From Pseudoalteromonas ostreae (lineage in GTDB: Bacteria > Pseudomonadota > Gammaproteobacteria > Enterobacterales > Alteromonadaceae), in the NCBI RefSeq assembly GCF_018069805.1, contig NZ_JAGPYN010000015.1, positions 1 through 64,000 of the forward strand: a stretch of DNA of 64,000 nucleotides. Reading direction: 5' to 3'. Position numbers and translations under genes: made by a program. The notes below the pieces were generated by a model. That model worked only from the letters and a program-made list of their open reading frames with translations. It did not search any database and was not told the DNA's origin. Positions within the stretch are counted from its first letter, which is position 1. Each line of letters begins with the position of its first letter. Below are positions 53,622-63,494 of the stretch, piece after piece.

Positions 53622-54830
53622 TTACCTAAATAAGACTTCTTCTTTATTAAACCATTTTACACAAAATGCTAATAGTGCACCGGCAACAATAACGGTCGCT
53701 AAAAAGATTACTCCAAGTAAGGTGTAATCAATCGTGCCTTTGATAATTTCTTTAATCGCCAAAGCCACATTAGTAACCGGTATAAATGCGGTTTTAGCGG
53801 TTAGCTCCACATTCGGTAATAAGGCAACTATGATAGGAAATATCACCCCCATGCTCAGTGGTGTCATATAATTTTGCGCTTCTTTAAAGCTACGCGCATA
53901 AATCGATATTGCTAACGCAAGAGAAGAAAAAATAGCGGCAACGGGCAATAAAATAATAAAAATGAGTGCCAAGTCTAATACTCGTAATGAACTAAATGCT
54001 GTTTTTATCACATCCAAATCAATGAAAGAAATCGCGATACTGATCCAAACCCCCATACTCAACACTGTTATCGTTGTGGTGGCGATTGACGCTGCAAGTA
54101 AAGTAATAAATTTACCTAATACAAGTTGCGTACGGGTGATTGGTGTCAGTAGTAACGTTTCTAATGTGCCGCGTTCTTTTTCACCTGCTCCTAAATCAAT
54201 TGCTGGGTATGTTGCTCCCATCAATACTAATGGAATAAGTAAGTAAGGAATCAAGCCGCCAATTTTCTCACCTAAATTTTCTCGTTTATCAGCGGTATCA
54301 ACTTTTACTACTTTGATTGGATCAATAATCGCACTTTGTTGCTCAACTGAAACACCATAGCTCAATAGTTTTTCAGCTCTTAGGCTATTACCAAATTCTT
54401 CAGCAAGCTCTTTTACTCTGTCGAATAAAAAGTTAATCGCTTTGGCATCGTTATAAACTACTTGCCACTGGCTTTGTTTTGCGTCATCCAGATTTTGTTT
54501 GGCATCTGCGGGTAAGAAAATACCCATATCAATGGTGCCAGCTTTAACGGCCTCTGTAAGCTCTGCAACTGTATTAAAGGTGTGTTCACCTTTATATAAT
54601 TGAAAACTTTTATGGTAAAAAACTTTATCTGTGAATGATTGCGCATATTCGCCATTGATAATGGCATAGGTATGAACTTTTTGTTCGGCTTCAAGTGTTG
54701 CTTGAGAACTAATAAATGCCATCACCGCAAATAATAATGGAAAGATAGCAACTGGCAATGCGACAATAAAAATAAGTGTTTTTTTATCTCGTAATAGCTC
54801 CTTTAGTTCCTTTTTAAATACTTCAAACAT
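53622..54830 (-). CDS. natB: ABC-2 type exporter permease (NatB-like)
   Basis: A 402-residue permease with one N-terminal helix, a large periplasmic loop (about 45-170) and five or six C-terminal helices (about 175-395), the NatB/ABC-2 architecture. ERGTLETLLLTPITRTQLVLGK (split at TLETLLLTPITRTQLVLGKF) is the ABC-2 coupling motif region. With NatA it may export Na+ or another small solute; the family name comes from Bacillus NatAB. It overlaps natA by 8 bp. Confidence 0.85.
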   Translation of the reverse strand: MFEVFKKELKELLRDKKTLIFIVALPVAIFPLLFAVMAFISSQATLEAEQKVHTYAIINGEYAQSFTDKVFYHKSFQLYKGEHTFNTVAELTEAVKAGTIDMGIFLPADAKQNLDDAKQSQWQVVYNDAKAINFLFDRVKELAEEFGNSLRAEKLLSYGVSVEQQSAIIDPIKVVKVDTADKRENLGEKIGGLIPYLLIPLVLMGATYPAIDLGAGEKERGTLETLLLTPITRTQLVLGKFITLLAASIATTTITVLSMGVWISIAISFIDLDVIKTAFSSLRVLDLALIFIILLPVAAIFSSLALAISIYARSFKEAQNYMTPLSMGVIFPIIVALLPNVELTAKTAFIPVTNVALAIKEIIKGTIDYTLLGVIFLATVIVAGALLAFCVKWFNKEEVLFR

Positions 54831-55611
54831 TATTTTTCTCCGTCAAAATATTCATAAACGCCTGATTTAGTTCGTCGCTTTTACCCACTTTTTTAAATTC
54901 GTCAAGACTGCCGTCAAAACAACTGATACCTTCGTTGATCACCGCAACGCGATCACACAGTAGCGCTACTTCATCTAAATGATGGGTTGAAAATATAACA
55001 GGAGTGCCTTGCGCTTTAAGCCGTTTGATAAACTCGATCACTGTTTGAGTAGTCATAATGTCTAATCCCGTGGTCGGCTCATCAAGCACCACGACTGCTG
55101 GGTGGTGCACAACTGCGCGGGCTATATTGGCTTTTTGCTTCATACCCGTTGATAAATTATCAGCACGTTTATCAATAAAACTATGCATATCGAGTAAATC
55201 AAATAACTCTTCACACCGTGATCTAATCGCGTCTTTACTCATACCGTGCAATTTTGCAAAATATTCGATATTTTCTTTTACCGTTAAACGGCCATATAAA
55301 CCGGTACTGCCAGATAGAAAACCAATAGACTTACGACCAAATAGTGGTTTTTTAATGATGTCTTCACCAGCAATAATTATTTGCCCTTCATCGGGTTTTA
55401 ACGCAGTCGAGATCATTCTTAGCGTGGTGGTTTTTCCTGCACCATTAGGGCCGAGTAAGCCCAGCACTTCACCTTTATTACAATGAAAGCTGACATCTCG
55501 CACCGAATGAAAATAATCTTTATCTTCACGGGGATCTATTTTATCGACTTTGTTTTTTTTATGGTCTTTAGTTAGCTTAAATTTCTTTTTAAGCCCCGTA
55601 ACTTCTATCAT
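54823..55611 (-). CDS. natA: ABC exporter ATP-binding protein (NatA-like)
   Basis: A 262-residue ATPase. Walker [11 protein letters not shown]-loop region [15 protein letters not shown], signature LSTGMKQK and Walker [13 protein letters not shown] are complete. It partners the overlapping permease. The start overlaps the DUF3025 stop by 4 bp (ATGA), so DUF3025, natA and natB form one operon. [20 protein letters not shown] is an unusual charged insert before the Walker A, present in this NatA subgroup. Confidence 0.88.
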   Translation of the reverse strand: MIEVTGLKKKFKLTKDHKKNKVDKIDPREDKDYFHSVRDVSFHCNKGEVLGLLGPNGAGKTTTLRMISTALKPDEGQIIIAGEDIIKKPLFGRKSIGFLSGSTGLYGRLTVKENIEYFAKLHGMSKDAIRSRCEELFDLLDMHSFIDKRADNLSTGMKQKANIARAVVHHPAVVVLDEPTTGLDIMTTQTVIEFIKRLKAQGTPVIFSTHHLDEVALLCDRVAVINEGISCFDGSLDEFKKVGKSDELNQAFMNILTEKNNV

Positions 55612-56417
55612 GTGCGTGTCCTTCGTTTTGGTCTAAAGTAATCTGTATTACTATAAAACTCGGGGTTATTATTATCATACCAGCCTGGTACGCCTAGCAG
55701 TGGTAATGGTGAGAGCTGGCTATTGTCCCTTAAACAGTTATCGACGCTAATCATCTCATAAAGGGTTTGATCAATATACTGATACTGCTGGGCTAAATCT
55801 TTACAAAACATGTCACTCGGTACTTTTACAAATAATGCTTTACCTGTCAGACCAATATACGGCTTTGTTAGCATTTCATAATTTGCGTGGCCGAACATAA
55901 ATGGCGCAATGGTTTTCCCCCACAATGCTCTTTGTTCAATAAATGCCTGCTGCCATTGATGATTTTTAAGTAACGCAGGCCAAACATCATCACTTACAGC
56001 AAGTACAACCCCACATTCATCAAACAAGGTTAAGGCATTACGGTGTTTTGAGCGTACTTTAGTGCCGTGAAGTGTGATCTCTTCAACATGGCGTTGATTG
56101 ATCAATGCTTTAGTTTTAGGAAATAAACACCAAATAAGTCCACCAAATAAGTCATGCCAATTTTGCTGCCGAGTTGGCACTTTACCGGTATCAAAAATGA
56201 TTTGCTCATAATAGCGCTCTTCCTCAGTAAAGCAGGCGTCATCAACAAAGCGAATTGTTTGCTGATTTGCATTTTTAGCATCTAAAAATGATGAAAACCA
56301 CGCACATTGTGGCCAGTCGGATAAACCGTTTAAAGAAAACAGTGTATTTAAATGGCTAAATGCACCATTTTCTAAACTGGCGCTATGCCATTGTTCGTAA
56401 GGGGTAAAACGCTTCAT
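55608..56417 (-). CDS. DUF3025 protein
   Basis: A 269-residue soluble protein. WHDLFGGLIWCLFPKTKALI, with NQRHVEE following (about residues 87-113), is the DUF3025 hallmark; RNALTLFDECGVVLA and the late LPLLGVPGWYDNN also fit the family. Function is unknown; it is first in the operon with natAB. No signal peptide or membrane helix. Confidence 0.82.
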   Translation of the reverse strand: MKRFTPYEQWHSASLENGAFSHLNTLFSLNGLSDWPQCAWFSSFLDAKNANQQTIRFVDDACFTEEERYYEQIIFDTGKVPTRQQNWHDLFGGLIWCLFPKTKALINQRHVEEITLHGTKVRSKHRNALTLFDECGVVLAVSDDVWPALLKNHQWQQAFIEQRALWGKTIAPFMFGHANYEMLTKPYIGLTGKALFVKVPSDMFCKDLAQQYQYIDQTLYEMISVDNCLRDNSQLSPLPLLGVPGWYDNNNPEFYSNTDYFRPKRRTRT

Positions 56418-56525
56418 GAGTATCTTTAGCTTTACAATTGTTATGGTTGGAGTTTACCGCAAAAACTGGTTCTCTTTAATAGAAGTTCTTATACTGAGCC
56501 AACTTAAAACAAAAAAAGAGCGACT

Positions 56526-58151
56526 ATGAAACGTTATTTTTCTCTGACACTCCTTGCAACTGCGATACTTGCAGGATGTGCAACAACAAGTCTCACCTCT
56601 GATGATGTTAGCAAAGGGTATAATTCAATCAATGCCCAACAACTCGCTGAGCATGTCAAAGTGCTTGCCTCCGATGAATTTGGTGGCCGAGCTCCATCTT
56701 CAAAAGGTGAAGAACTCACACTGGCGTACCTTACTGAAGAATTTAAAAAACTAGGTTATCAACCCGGTAATGGCGACAGCTTCTTACAAGAAGTCCCGTT
56801 GGTGTCTCTTGAAGCAGATCCAAACATGGTATTAACTATCGGCGGCAAAGATTACCAGTATAAAAAAGATATGGTGATGGGCAGCAGTCGCATTAGCGAA
56901 CGCCAAAGCATTAAAGACTCTGAGCTGGTATTTGTTGGTTATGGTGTTAATGCCCCAGAATATAATTGGAATGATTACGCAGGTTTAGACGTTAAGGGTA
57001 AAACTGTGGTGATCTTAGTCAACGACCCTGGTTTTGCTACAAAAGATCCTGCTTTGTTTACTGGTGACGCCATGACTTACTATGGGCGTTGGACTTACAA
57101 ATACGAAGAAGCCAGCCGTCAAGGTGCTACTGGGGCTATCATCGTTCATGAAACTGCACCGGCCTCTTACCCTTGGTCTGTGGTTGAAAACTCATGGAGT
57201 GGCGAGCAGTTTGGTTTTCAAAAAGAAAACAATAATATGGACAGAGTTGCCGTTGAAGGTTGGGTAACCACAGAGGTTGCTAACGAGCTTTTCACTAAAG
57301 CAGGTTTAGATTTTGCCGCTGCGAAAGCCAATGCAGCAAAAGGCGCTTATCATGTCGATATGGGCGATTTAACAGCGTCTGTTGCGGTTAAAAACACCAT
57401 CAAAAAATCAATTTCATATAACTTCATTGCAACCTTACCCGGTAGTGAAAAACCAGATGAGCATATTATATACTCAGCACACTGGGATCACTTAGGTACT
57501 GATAAAAACCGTAAAGGCGACCAAATCTACAATGGTGCACATGATAACGCGACAGGCACTGCAGGCTTAATTGAAGTAGCAGAAGCGTTTGCAAGTTTAC
57601 CAAAGCACCCTAGCCGCTCAATGACCTTTTTAGCTGTGACAGCAGAAGAGCAAGGTTTATTAGGATCTAAGTACTATGCTGCACACCCAGTGATAGCAGC
57701 AAATAAGACAGTCGCTAATATTAATATGGATAGCTTGAACTTGTTAGGCAAAGTAAAAGATATCAGTGTGGTTGGTATTGGTAAATCAGAAATGGACTCG
57801 CTATTAGCACAGGCAGCTAATGCACAAGGGCGCACGGTCTCCGGCGATCCTAAACCATCTTCAGGCGGGTACTATCGCTCTGATCATTTTGCTTTCGCCA
57901 ACATGGGTATTCCAGCGATGTATGCGGGTGGTGGCAGTGAAGCACTTGACGAAGATACGGCTAATTATCGTAAACGCATGAGCTTAGTGCTACGTGGTTG
58001 TTACCATCAACCATGTGACAGATACCGTGATGAATGGGATCTATCGGGAGCTGTACAAGACTTACAACTGTTTTATCAAGTAGGTTTTGACATTTCTGAG
58101 CAACCACAATGGCCAAAATGGAATGCGAACTCAGAATTCCAAAGAAAATAA
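56526..58151 (+). CDS. M28 family aminopeptidase lipoprotein
   Basis: A 541-residue zinc aminopeptidase. The signal ends in the lipobox LAGC (Cys18). A PA (protease-associated) domain covers about 120-280. The M28 domain has its zinc ligands in SAHWDHLG, NGAHDNATG, VTAEEQGLLGS and SDHFAFANMG. It removes N-terminal residues from peptides at the cell surface or in the periplasm. Single gene; the preceding gene is divergent. Confidence 0.93.
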   Translation: MKRYFSLTLLATAILAGCATTSLTSDDVSKGYNSINAQQLAEHVKVLASDEFGGRAPSSKGEELTLAYLTEEFKKLGYQPGNGDSFLQEVPLVSLEADPNMVLTIGGKDYQYKKDMVMGSSRISERQSIKDSELVFVGYGVNAPEYNWNDYAGLDVKGKTVVILVNDPGFATKDPALFTGDAMTYYGRWTYKYEEASRQGATGAIIVHETAPASYPWSVVENSWSGEQFGFQKENNNMDRVAVEGWVTTEVANELFTKAGLDFAAAKANAAKGAYHVDMGDLTASVAVKNTIKKSISYNFIATLPGSEKPDEHIIYSAHWDHLGTDKNRKGDQIYNGAHDNATGTAGLIEVAEAFASLPKHPSRSMTFLAVTAEEQGLLGSKYYAAHPVIAANKTVANINMDSLNLLGKVKDISVVGIGKSEMDSLLAQAANAQGRTVSGDPKPSSGGYYRSDHFAFANMGIPAMYAGGGSEALDEDTANYRKRMSLVLRGCYHQPCDRYRDEWDLSGAVQDLQLFYQVGFDISEQPQWPKWNANSEFQRK

Positions 58152-58187
58152 TGTAAATGATATTGATTTTCATTTAATTTGAATCTA

Positions 58188-58220
58188 AAGTGCAACTTAG
58201 ATAGTTTTTAGGTTGCACTT
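58188..58220 (+). promoter_or_regulatory. inverted repeat touching the start codon of the metal exporter gene
   Basis: AAGTGCAAC (58188-58196) and GTTGCACTT (58212-58220) are perfect 9-bp arms; the ATG at 58221 follows directly. The weak ribosome site TTAGG (58208-58212) is partly inside. It could be an operator or a translation-blocking hairpin. Confidence 0.6.
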
Positions 58221-59393
58221 ATGTTTTCACTTTCACTGCCCAAAATTAGTTTTCCAACGTCCACACATTTTATTACCAGTAATAAACGGCTGTTATTACC
58301 GCTATTGTTATTGTGTTGTTTAGCTTATGCTCCTTTGCGAGCAATGACATTAACGGCAATGAGTGACGCGTTTTTTCAAGTTAGTATATTTGTTGCCGCC
58401 ACTTTATTTATCTATTACTACGCCATTGACCGGCTACCTCACTTAGAGCTTGGCTATTTAAGTCAAAAATCCCCCTTGTTAGAAATTAGTTTTGCTTCAT
58501 TACTCGGTGCTTTGCCAGGTTGCGGAGGCGCTATTATTGTAGTGACACAATTTACCAAAGGGCAAGCAAGCTTTGGCTCTATCGTTGCAGTATTAACAGC
58601 GACCATGGGGGATGCTGCATTTTTACTATTAGCAACAAAGCCGTTTGAAGGCTTACTAATTATGATTATTGGCCTGAGCGTTGGTATTATCAGCGGCAGC
58701 TTAGTCAATGCTTTTCATAAGCACAATTATCTTCGCCCAGCAAAAAATGATTATGCTGATGAGTGCTTAAGTCAGCCTAGTAAGGCAGTTATAGTTAGTA
58801 AATCAATTTGGCAAATTATTATGATACCCAGCCTTATTGTGGCAATAATGATTGCTTTCAATACTGACTTTTCAGCCTTTGATGCTCTACTTGCTGAGTC
58901 AATTACCTTATTTGGCGCTATTATGGCGCTATTGGCTGTGACCACTTGGGCGCTATCGTCGAAGGGTCAAAGCTATCAACAAGTAACTTCAGAAGAAGAG
59001 ACTATAACGCCCCCATCAAAGCTATATAAAGTTTTGCAAGACACCCATTTTGTTACGGCATGGGTAGTTGCCTCATTTATGCTATTTGAGTTATTGGTAA
59101 CATTTGCCGGTGTGGATTTAAAAGCCTGGTTTACTCACTATGCATACTTAGCGCCTTTAATTGCCGTTTTGATTGGTTTTTTACCTGGCTGTGGACCACA
59201 AATAGTGGTAACTACATTGTATATTCAAGGCATCATTCCCTTTAGTGCCTTAGCTGCGAATGCAATATCAAATGACGGCGATGCCCTTTTCCCTGCAATC
59301 GCAATGGCACCACGTGCCGCATTTGTGGCAACAATATATTCGGCAATTCCCGCTTTACTCGTTGGCTATGGCTTATATTTCTTTGGGGTGTAA
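58221..59393 (+). CDS. putative 10-TM heavy-metal exporter (ArsP_2/putative manganese transporter family)
   Basis: A 390-residue membrane protein of about ten helices. Two halves carry matching motifs, GALPGCGGAIIVVTQFTKG (about residues 93-111) and GFLPGCGPQIVVTTLYIQG (about 313-331), each followed by a GDA block (MGDAAFLLLA and SNDGDALFPAIA), an internal duplication with paired membrane motifs. This matches the family annotated as putative arsenic or manganese exporters. The transported metal is unproven. The 5' hairpin abutting the ATG suggests regulation. Confidence 0.78.
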   Translation: MFSLSLPKISFPTSTHFITSNKRLLLPLLLLCCLAYAPLRAMTLTAMSDAFFQVSIFVAATLFIYYYAIDRLPHLELGYLSQKSPLLEISFASLLGALPGCGGAIIVVTQFTKGQASFGSIVAVLTATMGDAAFLLLATKPFEGLLIMIIGLSVGIISGSLVNAFHKHNYLRPAKNDYADECLSQPSKAVIVSKSIWQIIMIPSLIVAIMIAFNTDFSAFDALLAESITLFGAIMALLAVTTWALSSKGQSYQQVTSEEETITPPSKLYKVLQDTHFVTAWVVASFMLFELLVTFAGVDLKAWFTHYAYLAPLIAVLIGFLPGCGPQIVVTTLYIQGIIPFSALAANAISNDGDALFPAIAMAPRAAFVATIYSAIPALLVGYGLYFFGV

Positions 59394-59405
59394 GTCACTG
59401 ACATT

Positions 59406-59433
59406 AAAAAAGCTCAGCGACTGCTGAGCTTTG
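59406..59433 (-). terminator. terminator of the branched-chain dehydrogenase operon
   Basis: AAAGCTCAGC/GCTGAGCTTT with a 4-nt loop; on the minus strand six T follow. It also faces the exporter gene end. Confidence 0.88.
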
Positions 59434-59459
59434 ATAAAATGAATAATTAAGAGCTACGC

Positions 59460-61034
59460 TTAACTCATTGCCATCATCATTTTGGCTGGGTTTTCTAAAT
59501 ACGCTTTCCACAAGTTATTGAATCGCGCTATCGTGGCCCCATCAATCACGCGGTGATCGCCTGACCAACTAACTTGCATAATTGCAGCAGACACCACTTG
59601 CCCTTTGGCATCAAAACGCGGTAGATGTTGTAATTTACCCAATGCCACAATCGCCACTTCTGGCTTGTTGATTATTGGCGTCGCAATTGTGCCGCCAATT
59701 GCGCCAATATTAGAAATGCTAATTGTGCCGCCTTTGAGATCGTCAGGGCTAACACGTCCTTCACGGGCAGCATCCGTCAACCGCGTTACTTCATTGGCTA
59801 CATCAACAATGCTCTTTGTTTGACATTGTTTGATATTTGGCACTAACAAACCAATTTTAGAGTCAACGGCCATACCGATATTGTGATCATCAAAATAACT
59901 AAGCTCAGTGCATTCATCATTTATTTTCGAGTTTAAAACCGGAAATTCTTTCATCGCCAGCGATAAGGCCTTGATGAAAAACGGCATCATGGTCAATTTA
60001 ACGCCTTGTTGCTTATATTGCTCTTTTAAATCACTGCGCAGAGCAATCAAAGTTGTTAAATCAATCTCATCACAAAATGTAAAATGTGGGATCGTCGTTA
60101 CCGAAGCAACCATTTGTTTAGCCATTGCTGCTTTGATGCCTTTAATTGGCTCAACGCGCGTGCCGCCAATATCGCTAGCTGTGGTTTTTGTAACGTTAGG
60201 CTTAGTTTGCAGCGGTGATGTATCAATACTATTTGGCACTTCCCCCTTCACAAACTGTTCAATATCCTCTTTGTAAATACGGCCATTCTTACCACTGCCA
60301 GGGACTGTAGTTAGATCAACATCTAGTTCACGAGCTTTACGTCTTACTGCTGGTGATGCGACCGCCTTTTTATTAATTACAGCTGCTGTCACTGACTTTT
60401 CAACTACTGCTGGTTTTGTTGGCTCTACCGCTTTGGTTTGTGCTTTCACTAATGCATCATTGATATCGACAACGTTCGCTTGAGTGCCTGCAATCGACAT
60501 TTGAAAAAGTGGGCTGTGTACTTGTGCAATATCCCCTTTAGCATAATAAAGTTTTACCACAGTGCCTGTATATTTAGCAGGAATTTGCACCAGTGCTTTA
60601 TCTGTCATTACATCACAAACGGCTTGATCTTCTTCTATCAAATCGCCTTCACTGACTAACCACTCAACAATTTCACACTCAACAATCCCTTCACCTATGT
60701 CAGGAAGGATAAAATCTTCTAATAGTTCGGTGTTGTTGCTGACAGTTGCTGACTCACTAGGTGTTGTTGGTTGTTCAAGCTCTGCACTCACCTCACCTGC
60801 AACGTGCATTGCAAACAGCGGCGCATGCACTAAGGCAATATCCCCTTTGGCATAATAGAGTTTGCTGATCACACCATCATGAACCGCAGGAATTTGCACC
60901 AATGCTTTGTCTGTCATTACATCACAAATAGGTTGATCTTCAGCTACAGTATCGCCTTCAGTTACTAACCATTCAACCACTTCACATTCAACGATGCCTT
61001 CACCGATATCCGGTAAAATAAAATCTTTTGCCAT
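59460..61034 (-). CDS. bkdB: branched-chain 2-oxoacid dehydrogenase E2 (dihydrolipoyl acyltransferase)
   Basis: A 524-residue E2 with two lipoyl domains, lipoylation Lys43 and Lys146, each in VMTDKALVQIPA. A linker rich in Thr/Lys/Val leads to the E3-binding domain (about 228-265, ASPAVRRKARELDVDLTTVP) and the catalytic domain, with SWSGDHRVIDGAT providing the catalytic His and Asp. The pattern suits branched-chain or acetoin/pyruvate-type complexes; the alpha2beta2 E1 next door favours branched-chain. No E3 gene is in the operon. Confidence 0.92.
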   Translation of the reverse strand: MAKDFILPDIGEGIVECEVVEWLVTEGDTVAEDQPICDVMTDKALVQIPAVHDGVISKLYYAKGDIALVHAPLFAMHVAGEVSAELEQPTTPSESATVSNNTELLEDFILPDIGEGIVECEIVEWLVSEGDLIEEDQAVCDVMTDKALVQIPAKYTGTVVKLYYAKGDIAQVHSPLFQMSIAGTQANVVDINDALVKAQTKAVEPTKPAVVEKSVTAAVINKKAVASPAVRRKARELDVDLTTVPGSGKNGRIYKEDIEQFVKGEVPNSIDTSPLQTKPNVTKTTASDIGGTRVEPIKGIKAAMAKQMVASVTTIPHFTFCDEIDLTTLIALRSDLKEQYKQQGVKLTMMPFFIKALSLAMKEFPVLNSKINDECTELSYFDDHNIGMAVDSKIGLLVPNIKQCQTKSIVDVANEVTRLTDAAREGRVSPDDLKGGTISISNIGAIGGTIATPIINKPEVAIVALGKLQHLPRFDAKGQVVSAAIMQVSWSGDHRVIDGATIARFNNLWKAYLENPAKMMMAMS

Positions 61035-61042
61035 GATGACTC

Positions 61043-62020
61043 CTAAAATTCGACCGATTGCTTGATTGCGGCGAGCACTTTCAACGCATCAGGTACATAT
61101 TCTTTTTCAAGCGCTAATGGATACGGAGTATCTAAGCCACAAACACGTAAAATAGGTGATTCTAAATGTAAGAAGCATGCTTGTTGAATTGTCGCTACGA
61201 TTTCCGCACCAAAGCCGTTGGTAATGGGTGCTTCATGACTGACAACTAAGCGGCCTGTTTTGGTTACAGACTTGGCAATAGTCTCCATATCCCAGGGTAA
61301 AATACTGCGCAGGTCTATCACTTCGCAACTGATACCTTGCTCATTGGCACGTTTTGCAGCATCTTCGATGATTTCCATCTGAGCGCCCCACGCTAGTAAT
61401 GTCACATCTGCACCTTCACTAACAACTTCAGCTTTACCCAGTTCAATACTGTAATCTTGTTCAGGTACTTCACCTGTGGAGGCACGATATAGACGTTTAG
61501 GCTCAAAGAAAATAACCGGATTATCATCTTTTATCGCAGCACGTAATAACCCTTTTGCTTGATACGGATTACGCGGAACAACAATTTTAAGTCCTGGTGT
61601 ATGTGCAAAATACGCTTCTGGTGATTGCGAATGATATAAACCACCGGCAATACCGCCACCGTAAGGAGTACGTATAGTCAAATTACCAACATTAAACTCA
61701 TTACCACTACGATAGCGAAACTTGGCTGATTCATTCACTATTTGATCAAACGCAGGGAAAATATAATCAGCAAATTGAATTTCAGCAAGTGCTGGGGCGC
61801 CAAACGCGGCTAAGCCATTAGCAAAACCCATTATTCCTTGTTCAGTTAATGGTGTATTAAATACTCGGTGCTGACCATATTTCTCTTGTAGCCCAGAGGT
61901 TGCGCGAAATACGCCGCCAAAATAGCCAACATCTTCGCCAAAAATACACGCTTGCGGATGTTCAGCCATGGTTATATCAAGGGCTGAATTAATCGCGTGC
62001 AACATATTCATTTTAGCCAT
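61043..62020 (-). CDS. bkdA2: branched-chain 2-oxoacid dehydrogenase E1 component, beta subunit
   Basis: A 325-residue transketolase-like subunit. [16 protein letters not shown] (about 26-41), [17 protein letters not shown] and [20 protein letters not shown] (about 117-136) are the E1-beta signatures for thiamine diphosphate binding and subunit contact. It decarboxylates the keto acids of valine, leucine and isoleucine with the alpha subunit. Its ATG overlaps the E1-alpha stop by one base (TAATG) and E2 follows after 8 bp. Confidence 0.94.
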   Translation of the reverse strand: MAKMNMLHAINSALDITMAEHPQACIFGEDVGYFGGVFRATSGLQEKYGQHRVFNTPLTEQGIMGFANGLAAFGAPALAEIQFADYIFPAFDQIVNESAKFRYRSGNEFNVGNLTIRTPYGGGIAGGLYHSQSPEAYFAHTPGLKIVVPRNPYQAKGLLRAAIKDDNPVIFFEPKRLYRASTGEVPEQDYSIELGKAEVVSEGADVTLLAWGAQMEIIEDAAKRANEQGISCEVIDLRSILPWDMETIAKSVTKTGRLVVSHEAPITNGFGAEIVATIQQACFLHLESPILRVCGLDTPYPLALEKEYVPDALKVLAAIKQSVEF

Positions 62021-63234
62021 TACTTAATTCTCCCTGCGGTCACTGGGTAAGCATCGGGGTGTTGCTTAATATGCGTTTTCAATTGCTCGTATTGACGTTG
62101 TAAAGAAGGGATCGGTGTATCATATACATCTGATACCAACTCTTCTAACGCCGGTTTTGCAATCACTTCAGCACGTTTAAGTGCGGCTAATATATCTTCA
62201 CGAATTTGCTCTTTGGCTTTGTCGTCTTCTTCTTCATTAAGCCAGTTTTGCTTAATTAACCATTTGCGAAAACGTTCGATTGGACAAGACTGATAATTTG
62301 CTTCTTCGTCTTTTGAGCGGTAGCCACTAGGATCATCTGATGTCGAATGTGCGCCAAGTCGATATGCAATTGATTCAATTAAAATCGGCTCACCCGTTTT
62401 AGTGGCAAGTTCACGAGCTTTTTTGGTTGCAGCATAGACAGCCAGTGCATCAGCACCATCCACACGAATTGTTTTAATCCCGTAGCCAACACCACGAGAA
62501 GCAATACCATCGCCCTTAAATTGTTCATCAGCAGGGGTTGAAATCGCATAACCATTATTGCGAGCAAAAAAGATAACCGGTGACTTATGTACTGCGGCCA
62601 TATTTAAACCAGCATGAAAGTCCCCCTCTGAGGCGGCCCCTTCGCCAAAGTAACAAATAGTGATGTTATCGATGGTTGAGCTTAGCTCACCAGATTTTGC
62701 ATCTATGTGTTTAATTTTTTGACCGTACGCGTAACCTGTCGCTTGTGGTATTTGCGTACCAAGCGGAGAGGAAATTGTCATATAATTAAGTGCAGCGCTA
62801 CCATAGTGAATTGGCATTTGTCGCCCTTTGCCTAAATCCAACTCATTTGAAAACATTTGATTCATAAATTGGTCAAGCGTGAAGCCACGGTAATGAAGTG
62901 CTGCCTGTTCGCGGTATTGCGCCATGATCATATCATCTTGATCAAGCGCCGCAGCTGATGCTGTCACAGCGGCCTCTTCACCTAAACATTGCATGTAAAA
63001 GCTTACCCTGCCTTGGCGTTGAGCAGCTTGCATACGCTCATCAAGCGCACGAATGAAACGCATTGTTTCATATAAGCGCAAAGCAGTACTCTCATCAATA
63101 TCGGGGGCTGTTGCACCGTCGTGGATATCGCCATCCTCGTTTAAAATACTCAAGGTCGGAATATTTAAAGCATGACCATCAATAAATGCAAGATCATGAC
63201 TAATATTCAGCGATACGTTATTTGGATTGCTCAT
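62020..63234 (-). CDS. bkdA1: branched-chain 2-oxoacid dehydrogenase E1 component, alpha subunit
   Basis: A 404-residue subunit and first gene of the operon. The thiamine diphosphate motif is [20 protein letters not shown] (about 196-215) through [24 protein letters not shown] (about 293-308) is the phosphorylation-loop homologue. The substrate preference for branched-chain acids is inferred from subunit type and from the LiuR-type palindrome before it. The operator at 63343-63370 lies 109 bp upstream of the ATG. Confidence 0.94.
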   Translation of the reverse strand: MSNPNNVSLNISHDLAFIDGHALNIPTLSILNEDGDIHDGATAPDIDESTALRLYETMRFIRALDERMQAAQRQGRVSFYMQCLGEEAAVTASAAALDQDDMIMAQYREQAALHYRGFTLDQFMNQMFSNELDLGKGRQMPIHYGSAALNYMTISSPLGTQIPQATGYAYGQKIKHIDAKSGELSSTIDNITICYFGEGAASEGDFHAGLNMAAVHKSPVIFFARNNGYAISTPADEQFKGDGIASRGVGYGIKTIRVDGADALAVYAATKKARELATKTGEPILIESIAYRLGAHSTSDDPSGYRSKDEEANYQSCPIERFRKWLIKQNWLNEEEDDKAKEQIREDILAALKRAEVIAKPALEELVSDVYDTPIPSLQRQYEQLKTHIKQHPDAYPVTAGRIK

Positions 63235-63342
63235 AACCTACCTTCTTTTGTTGTCGTAAACAGTACAAGTCAGTTGTTATTATTGGCTGTTCTCTGCTGG
63301 ATAAACTTTGCAGAAACTGTACTGTATTTAAATTAAAGCTGC

Positions 63343-63370
63343 TAACACTTTACGTTAACGTAAAGTGTTA
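63343..63370. promoter_or_regulatory. LiuR-type operator (28-bp perfect palindrome)
   Basis: TAACACTTTACGTT (63343-63356) is followed directly by its exact reverse complement AACGTAAAGTGTTA (63357-63370). The core TTTACGTTAACGTAAA fits the same pattern as the two etf sites. Confidence 0.85.
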
Positions 63371-63422
63371 TTCAACTAATCATAGACGAAACAAAGTTAA
63401 TTGGCGAGGGTGAGATTGGAAA

Positions 63423-63466
63423 GTTAACTATACAAGAGTATAACGTATATACATCATATAGTTAAC
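63423..63466. repeat. 10-bp inverted repeat between astE and bkdA1
   Basis: GTTAACTATA (63423-63432) and TATAGTTAAC (63457-63466) match perfectly over a 24-nt spacer. The position 29 bp past the astE stop suits a weak terminator on the minus strand. Nothing else is evident in 63235-63494. Confidence 0.5.
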
Positions 63467-63494
63467 AATTTGATCTAGTTTTCAAAGAGAAAAA

